Below, piece after piece: positions 5,045-12,142 of a DNA stretch of 12,142 bases. The stretch is from UBA7359 sp964392105 (GTDB lineage Bacteria; Pseudomonadota; Gammaproteobacteria; Eutrophobiales; Eutrophobiaceae). The position numbers were made by a program, and so were the translations under genes. Each line of letters opens with the position of its first letter. The first letter of the stretch is position 1. The stretch spans positions 1-12,142 of the forward strand of contig CAYMPA010000094.1 in NCBI GenBank assembly GCA_964392105.1, written 5' to 3'. A model generated the notes under the pieces. The model was not told where the DNA came from. It was given only the letters and a program-made list of their open reading frames with translations, and ran no database searches.

Positions 5045-7420
5045 ATGAAATTCAGTGAAAAGTGGTTACGGGAATTTGTTAATCCTTCGATAGATTCTGA
5101 AACATTAATATATCAATTAACCATGGCCGGTCTTGAGGTGGATGGTGTTACACCGGCATGTCCAGAATTTGATGGCTTGTTTGTTGCCGAGATAAAATCA
5201 GTTTCGAAACATCCAGATGCAGATAAACTTCATGTTTGTCAGGTTGATTGTGGAGAAAAAGATTTATTAACCATTGTTTGTGGTGCAGCTAATGTCAGGG
5301 AAGGGATGCGTACTGTCCTGGCCAAGGTTGGAGCTACCTTACCTGGCAAACCAGAGCTAGAGTCTGTATCTGTAAAAGGCGTGATGTCATATGGAATGTT
5401 GTGTTCCGCCAGTGAAATTGGACTGGGTGAAGATAGTGATGGAATCATTGAGTTATCTATAGATGAGCCAATTGGAAAGTTACTGAATGAAATTATTGAT
5501 ATTGATGACAATATCATTGAGATATCTTTGACACCAAATCGTGGAGATTGTCTGAGTATAAGCGGAATAGCACGTGAAGTTGCGGTATTTAATAATATTG
5601 ATTTAACCACGCCCAACATTGAAGCTGTAGACGTAAACTCAAAAGCCAGTCGTAATATTAAATTATCTGCTGTAGCAGGGTGTCCTCGTTATGTTGGCCG
5701 GGTAATTGAAAAAGTTGATACCGATGTTAAAACACCGTTTTGGTTATCTGAAAAATTACGTCGATCAGGAATCCGTAGTATTAATATTGTTGTCGATATT
5801 ACCAATTTTGTCATGCTTGAGTTGGGACAACCGATGCATGCATTTGATAATGATCGATTAAAAGGCGACATTGAAGTTCGCTACCCAAAAGACAAGGAAA
5901 AATTAAAACTTCTTGATGAATCAGAGCACCAAATCAAGCCTGAGACACTCTTGATATCTGACGATTCCGGTCCATTGGCCATGGCAGGTTTAATGGGTGG
6001 TTTTAATAGTGCAGTGACGTCTAAGTCGAAAAATATATTTCTGGAAAGTGCGTTTTTTACGCCTGAAATAATCATTGGCGAGGCGCGTCAATATGGTATG
6101 CATACCGATTCATCACATCGTTTTGAACGTGGTGTTGATCCTGAACTTCAAAAAATTGCCATTGAACGCGCAAGTAGACTGATCATACAGCACTGTGGCG
6201 GGCAAGCTGGTCCTGTTGTTGAAAAGATATGTGAGGAGATGTTACCCAAAAATGATCAGGTTATTCTTAGAAAATCCCAGATCAATCGTGTGCTTGGTAT
6301 CGATTTAGATGAGCAATTTGTTACGGATACCTTCATTAAATTAGAAATGGAGTGTAATTATAAGGAAAATCAATGGATTGTGGTTCCTCCTTCACGTAGA
6401 TTTGATATTAAAATTGAGGTGGATCTTATTGAAGAATTAGCCCGGATCTATAGTTATGATGCAATTTCTGTTGTTACACCGAGTAACCATCTAAAGATGC
6501 GGATACCAAATCGAGATCTTCTGTCAGTTAGGCATTTACAAGAGATTCTGGTTAATCGTGATTATCAGGAAGTGATTACTTATAGCTTTGTTGATCCAGA
6601 TGTGCATAAGTTATTGAATACTCAATATAATAATTTAGTACTGGCGAATCCTATTACACCTGAATTATCTGATATGCGAGCCAGTCTTTTGCCAGGATTA
6701 CTAAATTCATTGCAATACAATGTAAAACGTCAACAAGATAGAGTCCGACTTTTTGAAACAGGTTTGGTTTTTAAAGGATGTGAAAATCTTAAACAAGAAT
6801 ATCATGTTGGCGGGCTTATATACGGAAATATTGTTGAAAAACAATGGGATAAAGAAATTATATTATGTGATTTCTATGATATAAAATGTGATATTGAAGC
6901 AATTCTATATTCCATGATTGAATCAGAGAGAATTGAGTTTATGGCAAGTAAATCAGAAATGTTACATCCAGGACAAGCCATGGATGTCTTGATTGATGGA
7001 AAAGAAACAGGATGTTTTGGTCAGTTACATCCTGAGATATGTTTAAATCTTGAATTGAGTAATAATGTATATCTATTTGAATTTAAAATAGAAAATCTGA
7101 ATAAAAATGAAGTGGTTAAGTATCAACCGATATCCAGGTTTCCTTCAATTAAGCGAGATATTGCAATATTAATTGATGAAAATATACATCTCGAAGAGGT
7201 AATACATCGTATTAAAAATGATGCGTCTAACTTACTAACAAACCTAGAGTTGTTTGACGTATATCAAGGCGAAGGTATTGAAAAAGGGAAAAAAAGTCTT
7301 GCTTTGGGCTTGACCTTTCAAGCAACTTCCAGCACTCTTAAGGATGAAGAGGTTGAATCCATCATGGGGAATATTATTGATGGTCTGCATAATAAATTCG
7401 GTGCAAAACTGAGAGAATAA
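5045..7420 (+). CDS. pheT: Phenylalanyl-tRNA synthetase beta subunit
   Basis: The beta subunit binds tRNA-Phe and hydrolyses Tyr-tRNA-Phe. It is 791 aa, against 795 in E. coli. In order I see the start MKFSEKWLREFVNP, an EMAP/OB-fold tRNA-binding domain at about 40-150 (HPDADKLHVCQVDCG, IVCGAANVREG), the B3/B4 editing region (RSGIRSINIVVDITNFVMLE, GQPMHAFD, MAGLMGG, RFERGVDPEL), B5 (VPPSRRFDIKIEVDLIEELAR), the class II-like fold, and a C-terminal FDX-ACB domain (about 698-791, starting YQPISRFPSIKRDIAIL). The SD is poor. Only one base separates its stop from the ATG of ihfA, so the two are co-transcribed. The second half is richer in A+T than pheS but remains in frame throughout. Confidence 0.96.
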   Translation: MKFSEKWLREFVNPSIDSETLIYQLTMAGLEVDGVTPACPEFDGLFVAEIKSVSKHPDADKLHVCQVDCGEKDLLTIVCGAANVREGMRTVLAKVGATLPGKPELESVSVKGVMSYGMLCSASEIGLGEDSDGIIELSIDEPIGKLLNEIIDIDDNIIEISLTPNRGDCLSISGIAREVAVFNNIDLTTPNIEAVDVNSKASRNIKLSAVAGCPRYVGRVIEKVDTDVKTPFWLSEKLRRSGIRSINIVVDITNFVMLELGQPMHAFDNDRLKGDIEVRYPKDKEKLKLLDESEHQIKPETLLISDDSGPLAMAGLMGGFNSAVTSKSKNIFLESAFFTPEIIIGEARQYGMHTDSSHRFERGVDPELQKIAIERASRLIIQHCGGQAGPVVEKICEEMLPKNDQVILRKSQINRVLGIDLDEQFVTDTFIKLEMECNYKENQWIVVPPSRRFDIKIEVDLIEELARIYSYDAISVVTPSNHLKMRIPNRDLLSVRHLQEILVNRDYQEVITYSFVDPDVHKLLNTQYNNLVLANPITPELSDMRASLLPGLLNSLQYNVKRQQDRVRLFETGLVFKGCENLKQEYHVGGLIYGNIVEKQWDKEIILCDFYDIKCDIEAILYSMIESERIEFMASKSEMLHPGQAMDVLIDGKETGCFGQLHPEICLNLELSNNVYLFEFKIENLNKNEVVKYQPISRFPSIKRDIAILIDENIHLEEVIHRIKNDASNLLTNLELFDVYQGEGIEKGKKSLALGLTFQATSSTLKDEEVESIMGNIIDGLHNKFGAKLRE

Positions 7421-7421
7421 T

Positions 7422-7730
7422 ATGGCAGCGCTGACTAAGGCTGAAATAGCGGAAAAATTATACGAAGAACTTGGTTTAAATAAACGAGAGGCCAAGGAAA
7501 TCGTTGAAATGTTCTTTGAAGACATTCGGTCCGCATTAGAAACAGGAAATCAGGTCAAACTTTCCGGTTTTGGAAATTTTGATTTGAGAGATAAAAATCA
7601 ACGTCCGGGACGGAATCCGAAAACGGGTGAAGAAATTCCTATTAGCGCTCGACGCGTAGTGACTTTTCGTCCAGGTCAAAAATTAAAGGCACGAGTAGAA
7701 GCATATGCTGGAAGCGTCCAACAACAGTGA
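7422..7730 (+). CDS. ihfA: Integration host factor alpha subunit
   Basis: DNA-bending protein of the HU/IHF family; the alpha-beta heterodimer assists recombination, replication and sigma-54 promoter activation. The 102 aa carry the alpha-type signature: N-terminal helices with LTKAEIAEKLYEELGLNKREA, VKLSGFGNFDLRDKNQRPGRNPKTG and ISARRVVTFRPGQKLK. Pro66 in the beta arm corresponds to the intercalating Pro65 of E. coli IhfA, which with the RPGRNPKTGEEIPI arm distinguishes it from HU. It follows pheT by one base and its last 26 bases overlap the MerR-like gene. A link to the sigma-54 regulator at the right end of the window is conceivable, but adjacency does not show it. Confidence 0.95.
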   Translation: MAALTKAEIAEKLYEELGLNKREAKEIVEMFFEDIRSALETGNQVKLSGFGNFDLRDKNQRPGRNPKTGEEIPISARRVVTFRPGQKLKARVEAYAGSVQQQ

Positions 7731-8061
7731 ATTACCGGCGATACCCGGTAAACGGTATTTTACAATAGGTGAGGTCAGCGACCTTTGTGCAGTAAAGCCA
7801 CACGTATTACGATATTGGGAACAGGAATTTCCACAACTTAAGCCACTCAAACGTCGTGGTAATCGACGATATTACCAACGCCATGATGTGATCCTTATCA
7901 GACAGATAAGGAGTTTGCTTTATGAACAAGGTTTCACAATTGGCGGTGCCAGACAGCGTCTTTCAGGCGATGAAGCAAAAGATGATTCAAATCAGAGTCA
8001 GCAGATCATTCGACAATTAAGAACTGAACTTGAAGAAGTTCTGGATCTTCTAAGACGTTAA
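7705..8061 (+). CDS. MerR-family DNA-binding regulator of the ihfA-linked type
   Basis: A short (118 aa) cytoplasmic DNA-binding protein. The winged helix-turn-helix covers about 18-62: YFTIGEVSDLCAVKPHVLRYWEQEFP, shown here by FTIGEVSDLC and VLRYWEQEF, then the wing RRGNRRYYQRHDV. RQIRSLLYEQGFTIGGARQRL continues the MerR fold, and the C-terminus (95-118) is a short helix likely to dimerise. There is no metal-binding cysteine cluster or effector domain. It overlaps ihfA by 26 bases in another frame, suggesting translational coupling. A MerR-like gene in this position, followed by tRNA-Pro, is also known in Pseudomonas. Its target genes are, as far as I know, uncharacterised. Confidence 0.9.
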   Translation: MLEASNNSELPAIPGKRYFTIGEVSDLCAVKPHVLRYWEQEFPQLKPLKRRGNRRYYQRHDVILIRQIRSLLYEQGFTIGGARQRLSGDEAKDDSNQSQQIIRQLRTELEEVLDLLRR

Positions 8062-8139
8062 TTATCCATAATCTATTTAATACGTTTCTTGTTTCAACCT
8101 GTTTTTTGCCATTCATCCATTAATTTCAAGTAGTAGCTA

Positions 8140-8369
8140 AACCTGGATTCCTCAGTTGACCGGCCTTAAATCATGATTATGTGTTTCAACATAGCGTGTT
8201 ATAGTGTTTCGAGCGATCACTACTTAGAGTGAATTTACCTACTCATTTGATTGCACGTTTTACATGCCGTTCTTTGTAAATGATTCATTGTGCAAACGAG
8301 TTATCGCCATGGACGGCGTGTATTCAGCTTTTGCAGGAGCAAAAAGCTGTCAAATGAGGATTCTAGGTT
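8140..8369. mobile_element. MITE-like 230-bp inverted-repeat element upstream of tRNA-Pro
   Basis: The 348-bp gap after the MerR-like gene has no gene. Most of it is an element bounded by 21-bp inverted repeats (8140-8160 and 8349-8369) matching at 18 positions; both begin AACCT and contain TCCTCA and TTGAC when read inward. Nested structures include CTCATTTGA/TCAAATGAG (8242-8250, 8350-8358), TTGCAC/GTGCAA and TTTACA/TGTAAA. Two hairpins expose GGA on the plus strand: CGCC-ATGGAC-GGCG (8305-8318) and a 10-bp stem with loop AGGA (8325-8349). It resembles a non-autonomous transposon derivative. I see no convincing target duplication or parent transposase. The rest of the gap (8062-8139 and 8370-8409) shows nothing definite. 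Confidence 0.65.
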
Positions 8370-8409
8370 AAACGACTATCATTAGTTATATTTCATTCGA
8401 TATTAACAA

Positions 8410-8655
<246 letters not shown>

Positions 8656-8740
8656 TAATTGAATGTTTTTTCAAAGCGTTAATAAATAGATAATCTATAT
8701 AAAAGATTCATAAATACTGTAACCATTACATAATAGGTTA

Positions 8741-9256
8741 ATGATAAAAATCATCTTATATCTGTTTATTAATATCACGTTTTTTCAAATGGCGGCATGT
8801 AGTAAAGAAACAGATCCAAAAAAAGCATTTGATAGTGGTGATTATGAAACAGCATTCAATTTATGGGTACCATTGGCTGAAAATGGCGATGCGGACGCGC
8901 AAAATTATCTTGGCATTCTATACTATTTAGGATTTGGCATTCAAAAAGACTATAAAAAAGCGCTCGAATGGTATGAGCTTGCTGCCAGAGCTGGGCATGC
9001 TGATGCCCAGAGAAATTATGGTGATATGATCAACTTTGGACGAGGCACAAGAAAAGATAACTACAAGGCATTTAAATGGTATTTTGCAGCATCTCAGCAA
9101 GGGAATGATAAAGCGAAGCGTCTGATTGATGTGATTTCAGCTTCAGGTAATCTATCACCAAATCAACAAATGCATGCAAAAATTGAAGCAAATGAATTTA
9201 TTCTTGATGAAAATAAACGTTTCATGAGCCATGACACTTATATTGATAAAAAATAA
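8741..9256 (+). CDS. Sel1-repeat (TPR-like) probable lipoprotein
   Basis: A 171-aa protein with a hydrophobic N-terminus and a lipobox-like MAAC at 17-20, so Cys20 is probably lipidated and the mature protein attached to the membrane in the periplasm. Residues about 30-125 contain two clear Sel1-like repeats and a degenerate one: AENGDADAQNYLGILYYLG then DYKKALEWYELAARAGHADAQ, and NYGDMINFGRG then NYKAFKWYFAASQQGNDKA. Sel1 repeats are alpha-helical hairpins used for protein binding. The charged C-terminus (about 135-171) matches nothing I know. The SD is weak. It ends 12 bases before glmS, so the two are probably co-transcribed. Function is unknown; regulators, secretion partners and envelope assembly factors all use this fold. 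Confidence 0.85.
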   Translation: MIKIILYLFINITFFQMAACSKETDPKKAFDSGDYETAFNLWVPLAENGDADAQNYLGILYYLGFGIQKDYKKALEWYELAARAGHADAQRNYGDMINFGRGTRKDNYKAFKWYFAASQQGNDKAKRLIDVISASGNLSPNQQMHAKIEANEFILDENKRFMSHDTYIDKK

Positions 9257-9268
9257 TTATTTATAATT

Positions 9269-11101
9269 ATGTGTGGAATTGTAGGCGGAGTAGCCCAACG
9301 TGATGTTTCCCCTGTTTTACTTGAAGGCCTGAAACGGCTTGAGTATCGAGGCTATGATTCCGCCGGATTAGCAGTAATTGGTCATGACAAGCAATTACAA
9401 AGAATACGCGTTAAAGGGAAGGTTAATGAACTTAAGGAAGAGCATCAGGTATCACCATTAAATGGTGGAACTGGTATTGCTCATACTCGTTGGGCGACGC
9501 ATGGTAAACCAAATATTAATAATGCCCATCCGCACATATGCCGGGACCAGGTTGCACTTGTTCACAATGGCATCATTGAAAACCATGAACAACTTCGTGA
9601 ACGGCAAAGCGCTTCTGGTTTTGAATTTAGTTCTGAAACTGATACAGAAGTCGTGGTTAATGCAGTCTATGAAGGATTACAGTCAAACCCCGATCTCTTA
9701 CAAGCTGTGTTTGCGACCACAAAACAACTGGAAGGCGCTTATGCATTAGGTGTTATCAATAATGCTGATCCGGAAAGATTAATTGCAGCAAGAAAGGGAA
9801 GCCCATTAGTTATAGGTATCGGTATTGGTGAATACTTTATCGCTTCAGATGTCTTTGCATTATTGCCAGTAACCCAAAAATTTATCTTTCTGGAAGATGG
9901 TGATGTTGCAGATATCAAACGTGATGAATTAATCATCTATGATACAAACCAAAAAATTGTTGAACGGCCCATTAATGTTTCAGAATTGAATGCTGATGTA
10001 GCTGATAAGGCTGGTTATAGGCATTATATGTTGAAAGAGATTTTTTCCCAACCAAATGCAATTGCAGAATCATTAGAAAATCGTATAAAAGATGGTCGAA
10101 TTATAACGAGTGAATTTGGCCAGGATGCAGGATCAATATTTTCCCGGGTAAAAGCTGTCAAGATTGCCGCTTGTGGTACCAGTTATCATGCAGGGTTGAT
10201 TGCAGCTTATTGGATAGAAGAAGTTGCTCAATTACCCTGTCAGGTTGAGATTGCCAGCGAATATCGATACAGAAGATCGGTAGTTTCTGATAACACATTA
10301 TTTGTGTCCATTTCACAATCAGGAGAAACAGCAGATACGCTTGCAGCATTACAGTTGGCAAAACAATCAGCTTATCTAAGCACATTAGCAATTTGTAATG
10401 TTGCTGAGAGTTCGCTAACGAGAGAATCCGAACTTGTATTTCTGACACATGCAGGCCCTGAAATAGGTGTGGCATCTACCAAGGCGTTTACAACGCAACT
10501 TGTAGGTCTGTTTTTACTAGTTATTGCTATTGCCAGACATAATGGGCTTTCCAGTGACGAAGAAACAACGTTTGTTAAACAACTCGAAAGTTTACCTGGA
10601 CGGGTGAATCAATTGCTTCAATACAAAGATGATATTGAGACAATGGCAAAAGATTTTGCGGATAAACATCATGCATTATTCCTTGGACGTGGAAGTTTTT
10701 TACCCGTCGCTATGGAAGGTGCCTTAAAGTTAAAGGAAATTTCATATATCCATGCTGAAGCCTATGCGGCTGGCGAGTTAAAACATGGTCCCCTGGCCCT
10801 GGTTGATGATGATATGCCGGTTGTTGCAGTTGCTCCAAATAACAATCTGTTGGAAAAACTCAAATCAAATTTGCGGGAAGTACAAGCACGCGGCGGAAAA
10901 CTTTACCTGTTTGCAGACAAGGTAAGTGAAGTTGAATCATCTGAGGGTGTTTATGTGCTTAAAATTAATACCGTTTATGATTTTATGGCACCAATTATAT
11001 ATACAATTCCACTACAGTTGCTGGCTTATTATGTCGCTGTTATTAAAGGTGCCGATATTGATCAACCGCGTAATCTTGCTAAATCGGTCACGGTTGAGTA
11101 G
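9269..11101 (+). CDS. glmS: Glutamine-fructose-6-phosphate aminotransferase (isomerizing)
   Basis: Makes glucosamine-6-phosphate from fructose-6-phosphate and glutamine, the first committed step to UDP-GlcNAc for peptidoglycan and LPS. The 610 aa match the E. coli enzyme (609). The N-terminal class II glutaminase domain (to about 240) begins MCGIVGG, where Cys2 becomes the catalytic N-terminal cysteine, and has HTRWATHG (72-79), HNGIIEN (99-105) and SETDTE. Two SIS sugar-isomerase domains follow: ACGTSYHAG (301-309), SISQSGETADT (348-357) and GVASTKAFTTQ (400-410), then the second SIS domain and the C-terminal DQPRNLAKSVTVE. The ATG at 9269 has no recognisable SD in the 12-bp gap after the Sel1 gene. 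No glmS ribozyme is expected or seen. Confidence 0.97.
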   Translation: MCGIVGGVAQRDVSPVLLEGLKRLEYRGYDSAGLAVIGHDKQLQRIRVKGKVNELKEEHQVSPLNGGTGIAHTRWATHGKPNINNAHPHICRDQVALVHNGIIENHEQLRERQSASGFEFSSETDTEVVVNAVYEGLQSNPDLLQAVFATTKQLEGAYALGVINNADPERLIAARKGSPLVIGIGIGEYFIASDVFALLPVTQKFIFLEDGDVADIKRDELIIYDTNQKIVERPINVSELNADVADKAGYRHYMLKEIFSQPNAIAESLENRIKDGRIITSEFGQDAGSIFSRVKAVKIAACGTSYHAGLIAAYWIEEVAQLPCQVEIASEYRYRRSVVSDNTLFVSISQSGETADTLAALQLAKQSAYLSTLAICNVAESSLTRESELVFLTHAGPEIGVASTKAFTTQLVGLFLLVIAIARHNGLSSDEETTFVKQLESLPGRVNQLLQYKDDIETMAKDFADKHHALFLGRGSFLPVAMEGALKLKEISYIHAEAYAAGELKHGPLALVDDDMPVVAVAPNNNLLEKLKSNLREVQARGGKLYLFADKVSEVESSEGVYVLKINTVYDFMAPIIYTIPLQLLAYYVAVIKGADIDQPRNLAKSVTVE

Positions 11102-11231
11102 CAAGCTTCTACAAACTTTTTGAAAAAATAGCTAATATTTACCTGATTTGTAATTCATAATACTCAAATAGTCGATTATATTCTTATCCTGAATTGGGGA
11201 TATAGGACAATAACGTGAATATGCATTACCT

Positions 11232-12142
11232 ATGACAACGAAAAAATCAGAATCGAAAGTAAAGGTATTGATTGTCGATGATGAAATTGATGTCCTTAAC
11301 TTACTTGAAAACTGGCTGACTAATGAAAATTATGATGTCATAAGAGCCATGTCAGGTTTGGAGGCATTAAATCAGGTAGGTATTTATGCGCCTGTTCTGG
11401 TTATTACTGATCTCTACATGGATGGTATGGATGGTATGGCATTATTGACCGAACTTCACAATGACAATCCATTACTCCCCGTTATTATGTTAAGTGGGCA
11501 AGCACAAATTCCTGATGCGATAAAGGCGATGCATTTAGGTACTTCAGCATTTTTAACAAAGCCGATAAACCGGAATGAATTTTTGGAAACAGTCAAAAGA
11601 GTTACCCCCAGTCTTACGGACAAATTATTATTAAATGAGTTTACAAAAGATATTATTTATAAAAGCAAGGAAATGTCTGACATTATTGAAATGGCCAGTC
11701 TGGTTGCTGATAATGATGTTTCAGTATTCATATCAGGTTCAACCGGATCTGGAAAAGAAGTCATAGCCAAGGCTATACATGATGCAAGTTCAAGACGTGA
11801 TCATCGTTTCATCGCGGTTAATTGCGGTGCTATTCCTGAACAATTACTTGAATCTGAACTGTTTGGACATGAGAAAGGAGCATTTACCGGGGCCAATGTT
11901 AAACACGAAGGACTGTTTCAGGCTGCAAATGGAGGCACTATCTTACTTGATGAAATTGGTGATATGCCTCTTGCATTACAGGTTAAATTATTGAGGGTTT
12001 TGCAAGATTTTGAAGTACGTCCGGTTGGTTCAACTAAAACTTATCCTATCGACGTCAGGCTAATTTCTGCGACACATAAAAATCTTGAAGAAGCTGTAGA
12101 AAATGGTGAATTCAGGGAAGATCTTTATTATCGATTGAAAGT
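11232..12142 (+). CDS. glrR: GlrR/QseF-type sigma-54 response regulator (partial, runs off right end)
   Basis: No stop occurs before the window ends, so 303 codons are visible. The receiver domain (about 9-125) has the acidic pair Asp16-Asp17, phospho-acceptor Asp60 in ITDLYMDGMDGM, Ser88 and Lys110 in FLTKP. The AAA+ sigma-54 activation domain has Walker A GSTGSGKE, INCGA-like VNCGAIPEQLLESELFGH, the sigma-54-contacting GAFTGA loop, Walker B ILLDEIGDMP, and REDLYYRLK at the break. The C-terminal Fis-type helix-turn-helix would lie beyond the edge. Receiver and AAA+ sequences fit E. coli GlrR closely (MDGM, DVSV, EQLLESELFGH, LQVKLLRVLQ), but other NtrC-type regulators share many motifs. The ATG is preceded by an in-frame stop at 11211 and lacks a good SD. 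The 130-bp gap after glmS shows no clear terminator or sigma-54 promoter. Confidence 0.88.
   Translation, partial: MTTKKSESKVKVLIVDDEIDVLNLLENWLTNENYDVIRAMSGLEALNQVGIYAPVLVITDLYMDGMDGMALLTELHNDNPLLPVIMLSGQAQIPDAIKAMHLGTSAFLTKPINRNEFLETVKRVTPSLTDKLLLNEFTKDIIYKSKEMSDIIEMASLVADNDVSVFISGSTGSGKEVIAKAIHDASSRRDHRFIAVNCGAIPEQLLESELFGHEKGAFTGANVKHEGLFQAANGGTILLDEIGDMPLALQVKLLRVLQDFEVRPVGSTKTYPIDVRLISATHKNLEEAVENGEFREDLYYRLK

Noticed and set aside
8062..8409. A coding gene between the MerR-like gene and tRNA-Pro
   Set aside because: No frame of credible length or start lies here; the inverted-repeat element accounts for most of the sequence.
10158..10475. A 105-aa antisense frame in glmS
   Set aside because: It is a shadow of a fully conserved SIS domain, with no SD and no recognisable domain.
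11102..11231. A sigma-54 promoter or glmY-like small RNA between glmS and the response regulator
   Set aside because: No GG-N10-GC core resembling TGGCAC-N5-TTGC was found by eye, and there is no strong terminator hairpin to define an RNA.

Overview
The window looks chromosomal and gammaproteobacterial, of moderate-to-low GC. The gene order thrS-infC-rpmI-rplT-pheS-pheT-ihfA-(MerR-like gene)-tRNA-Pro is the translation/IHF locus I know from gammaproteobacteria, including the Pseudomonas-type tail of a MerR-family gene and tRNA-Pro. The proteins are full length and align residue for residue with the E. coli families (ThrRS 641 aa, PheS 326, PheT 791, IhfA 102, GlmS 610). I cannot name the genus.

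Layout. Positions 1-207 are AT-rich, carry no gene and end at an isolated 3' half of tRNA-Val(GAC) (208-253). I read this as the scar of a tRNA-targeting integrative element lying to the left of the window. Positions 254-482 are the thrS leader, with an imperfect palindrome, a possible sigma-70 promoter and a long hairpin ending two bases before the Shine-Dalgarno (SD) sequence. Positions 483-7730 are thrS, infC (with a non-canonical ATC start at 2412), rpmI, rplT, pheS, pheT and ihfA, followed by an overlapping MerR-like gene to 8061. Positions 8062-8409 hold a 230-bp inverted-repeat element. Positions 8410-8486 are tRNA-Pro(GGG), followed by a strong terminator and a 169-bp unit that ends in a second copy of the last 19 nt of the tRNA. 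Positions 8741-11101 are a Sel1-repeat lipoprotein gene and glmS. From 11232 a GlrR/QseF-type sigma-54 response regulator runs off the right end.

How the genes work together. The left two thirds make translation parts: two aminoacyl-tRNA synthetases, IF3, ribosomal proteins L35 and L20, two tRNAs (one broken), plus the IHF alpha subunit. The right third is cell-envelope precursor synthesis: GlmS makes glucosamine-6-phosphate. Next to it is a homolog of GlrR, which in E. coli controls glmS indirectly through the GlmY small RNA.

The most unusual aspect is the intergenic DNA. Small palindromic or MITE-like sequences, each different, sit in nearly every gap of an otherwise conserved essential operon: 394-469, 2932-3016 (a heptamer array), 3640-3784, 4852-5005, 8140-8369 and 8487-8655. 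Three of them contain short hairpins that place a GGA trinucleotide in the loop, and one matches the CsrA/RsmA SELEX consensus exactly. I see no defence system, CRISPR array, transposase gene or novel protein system in the window.
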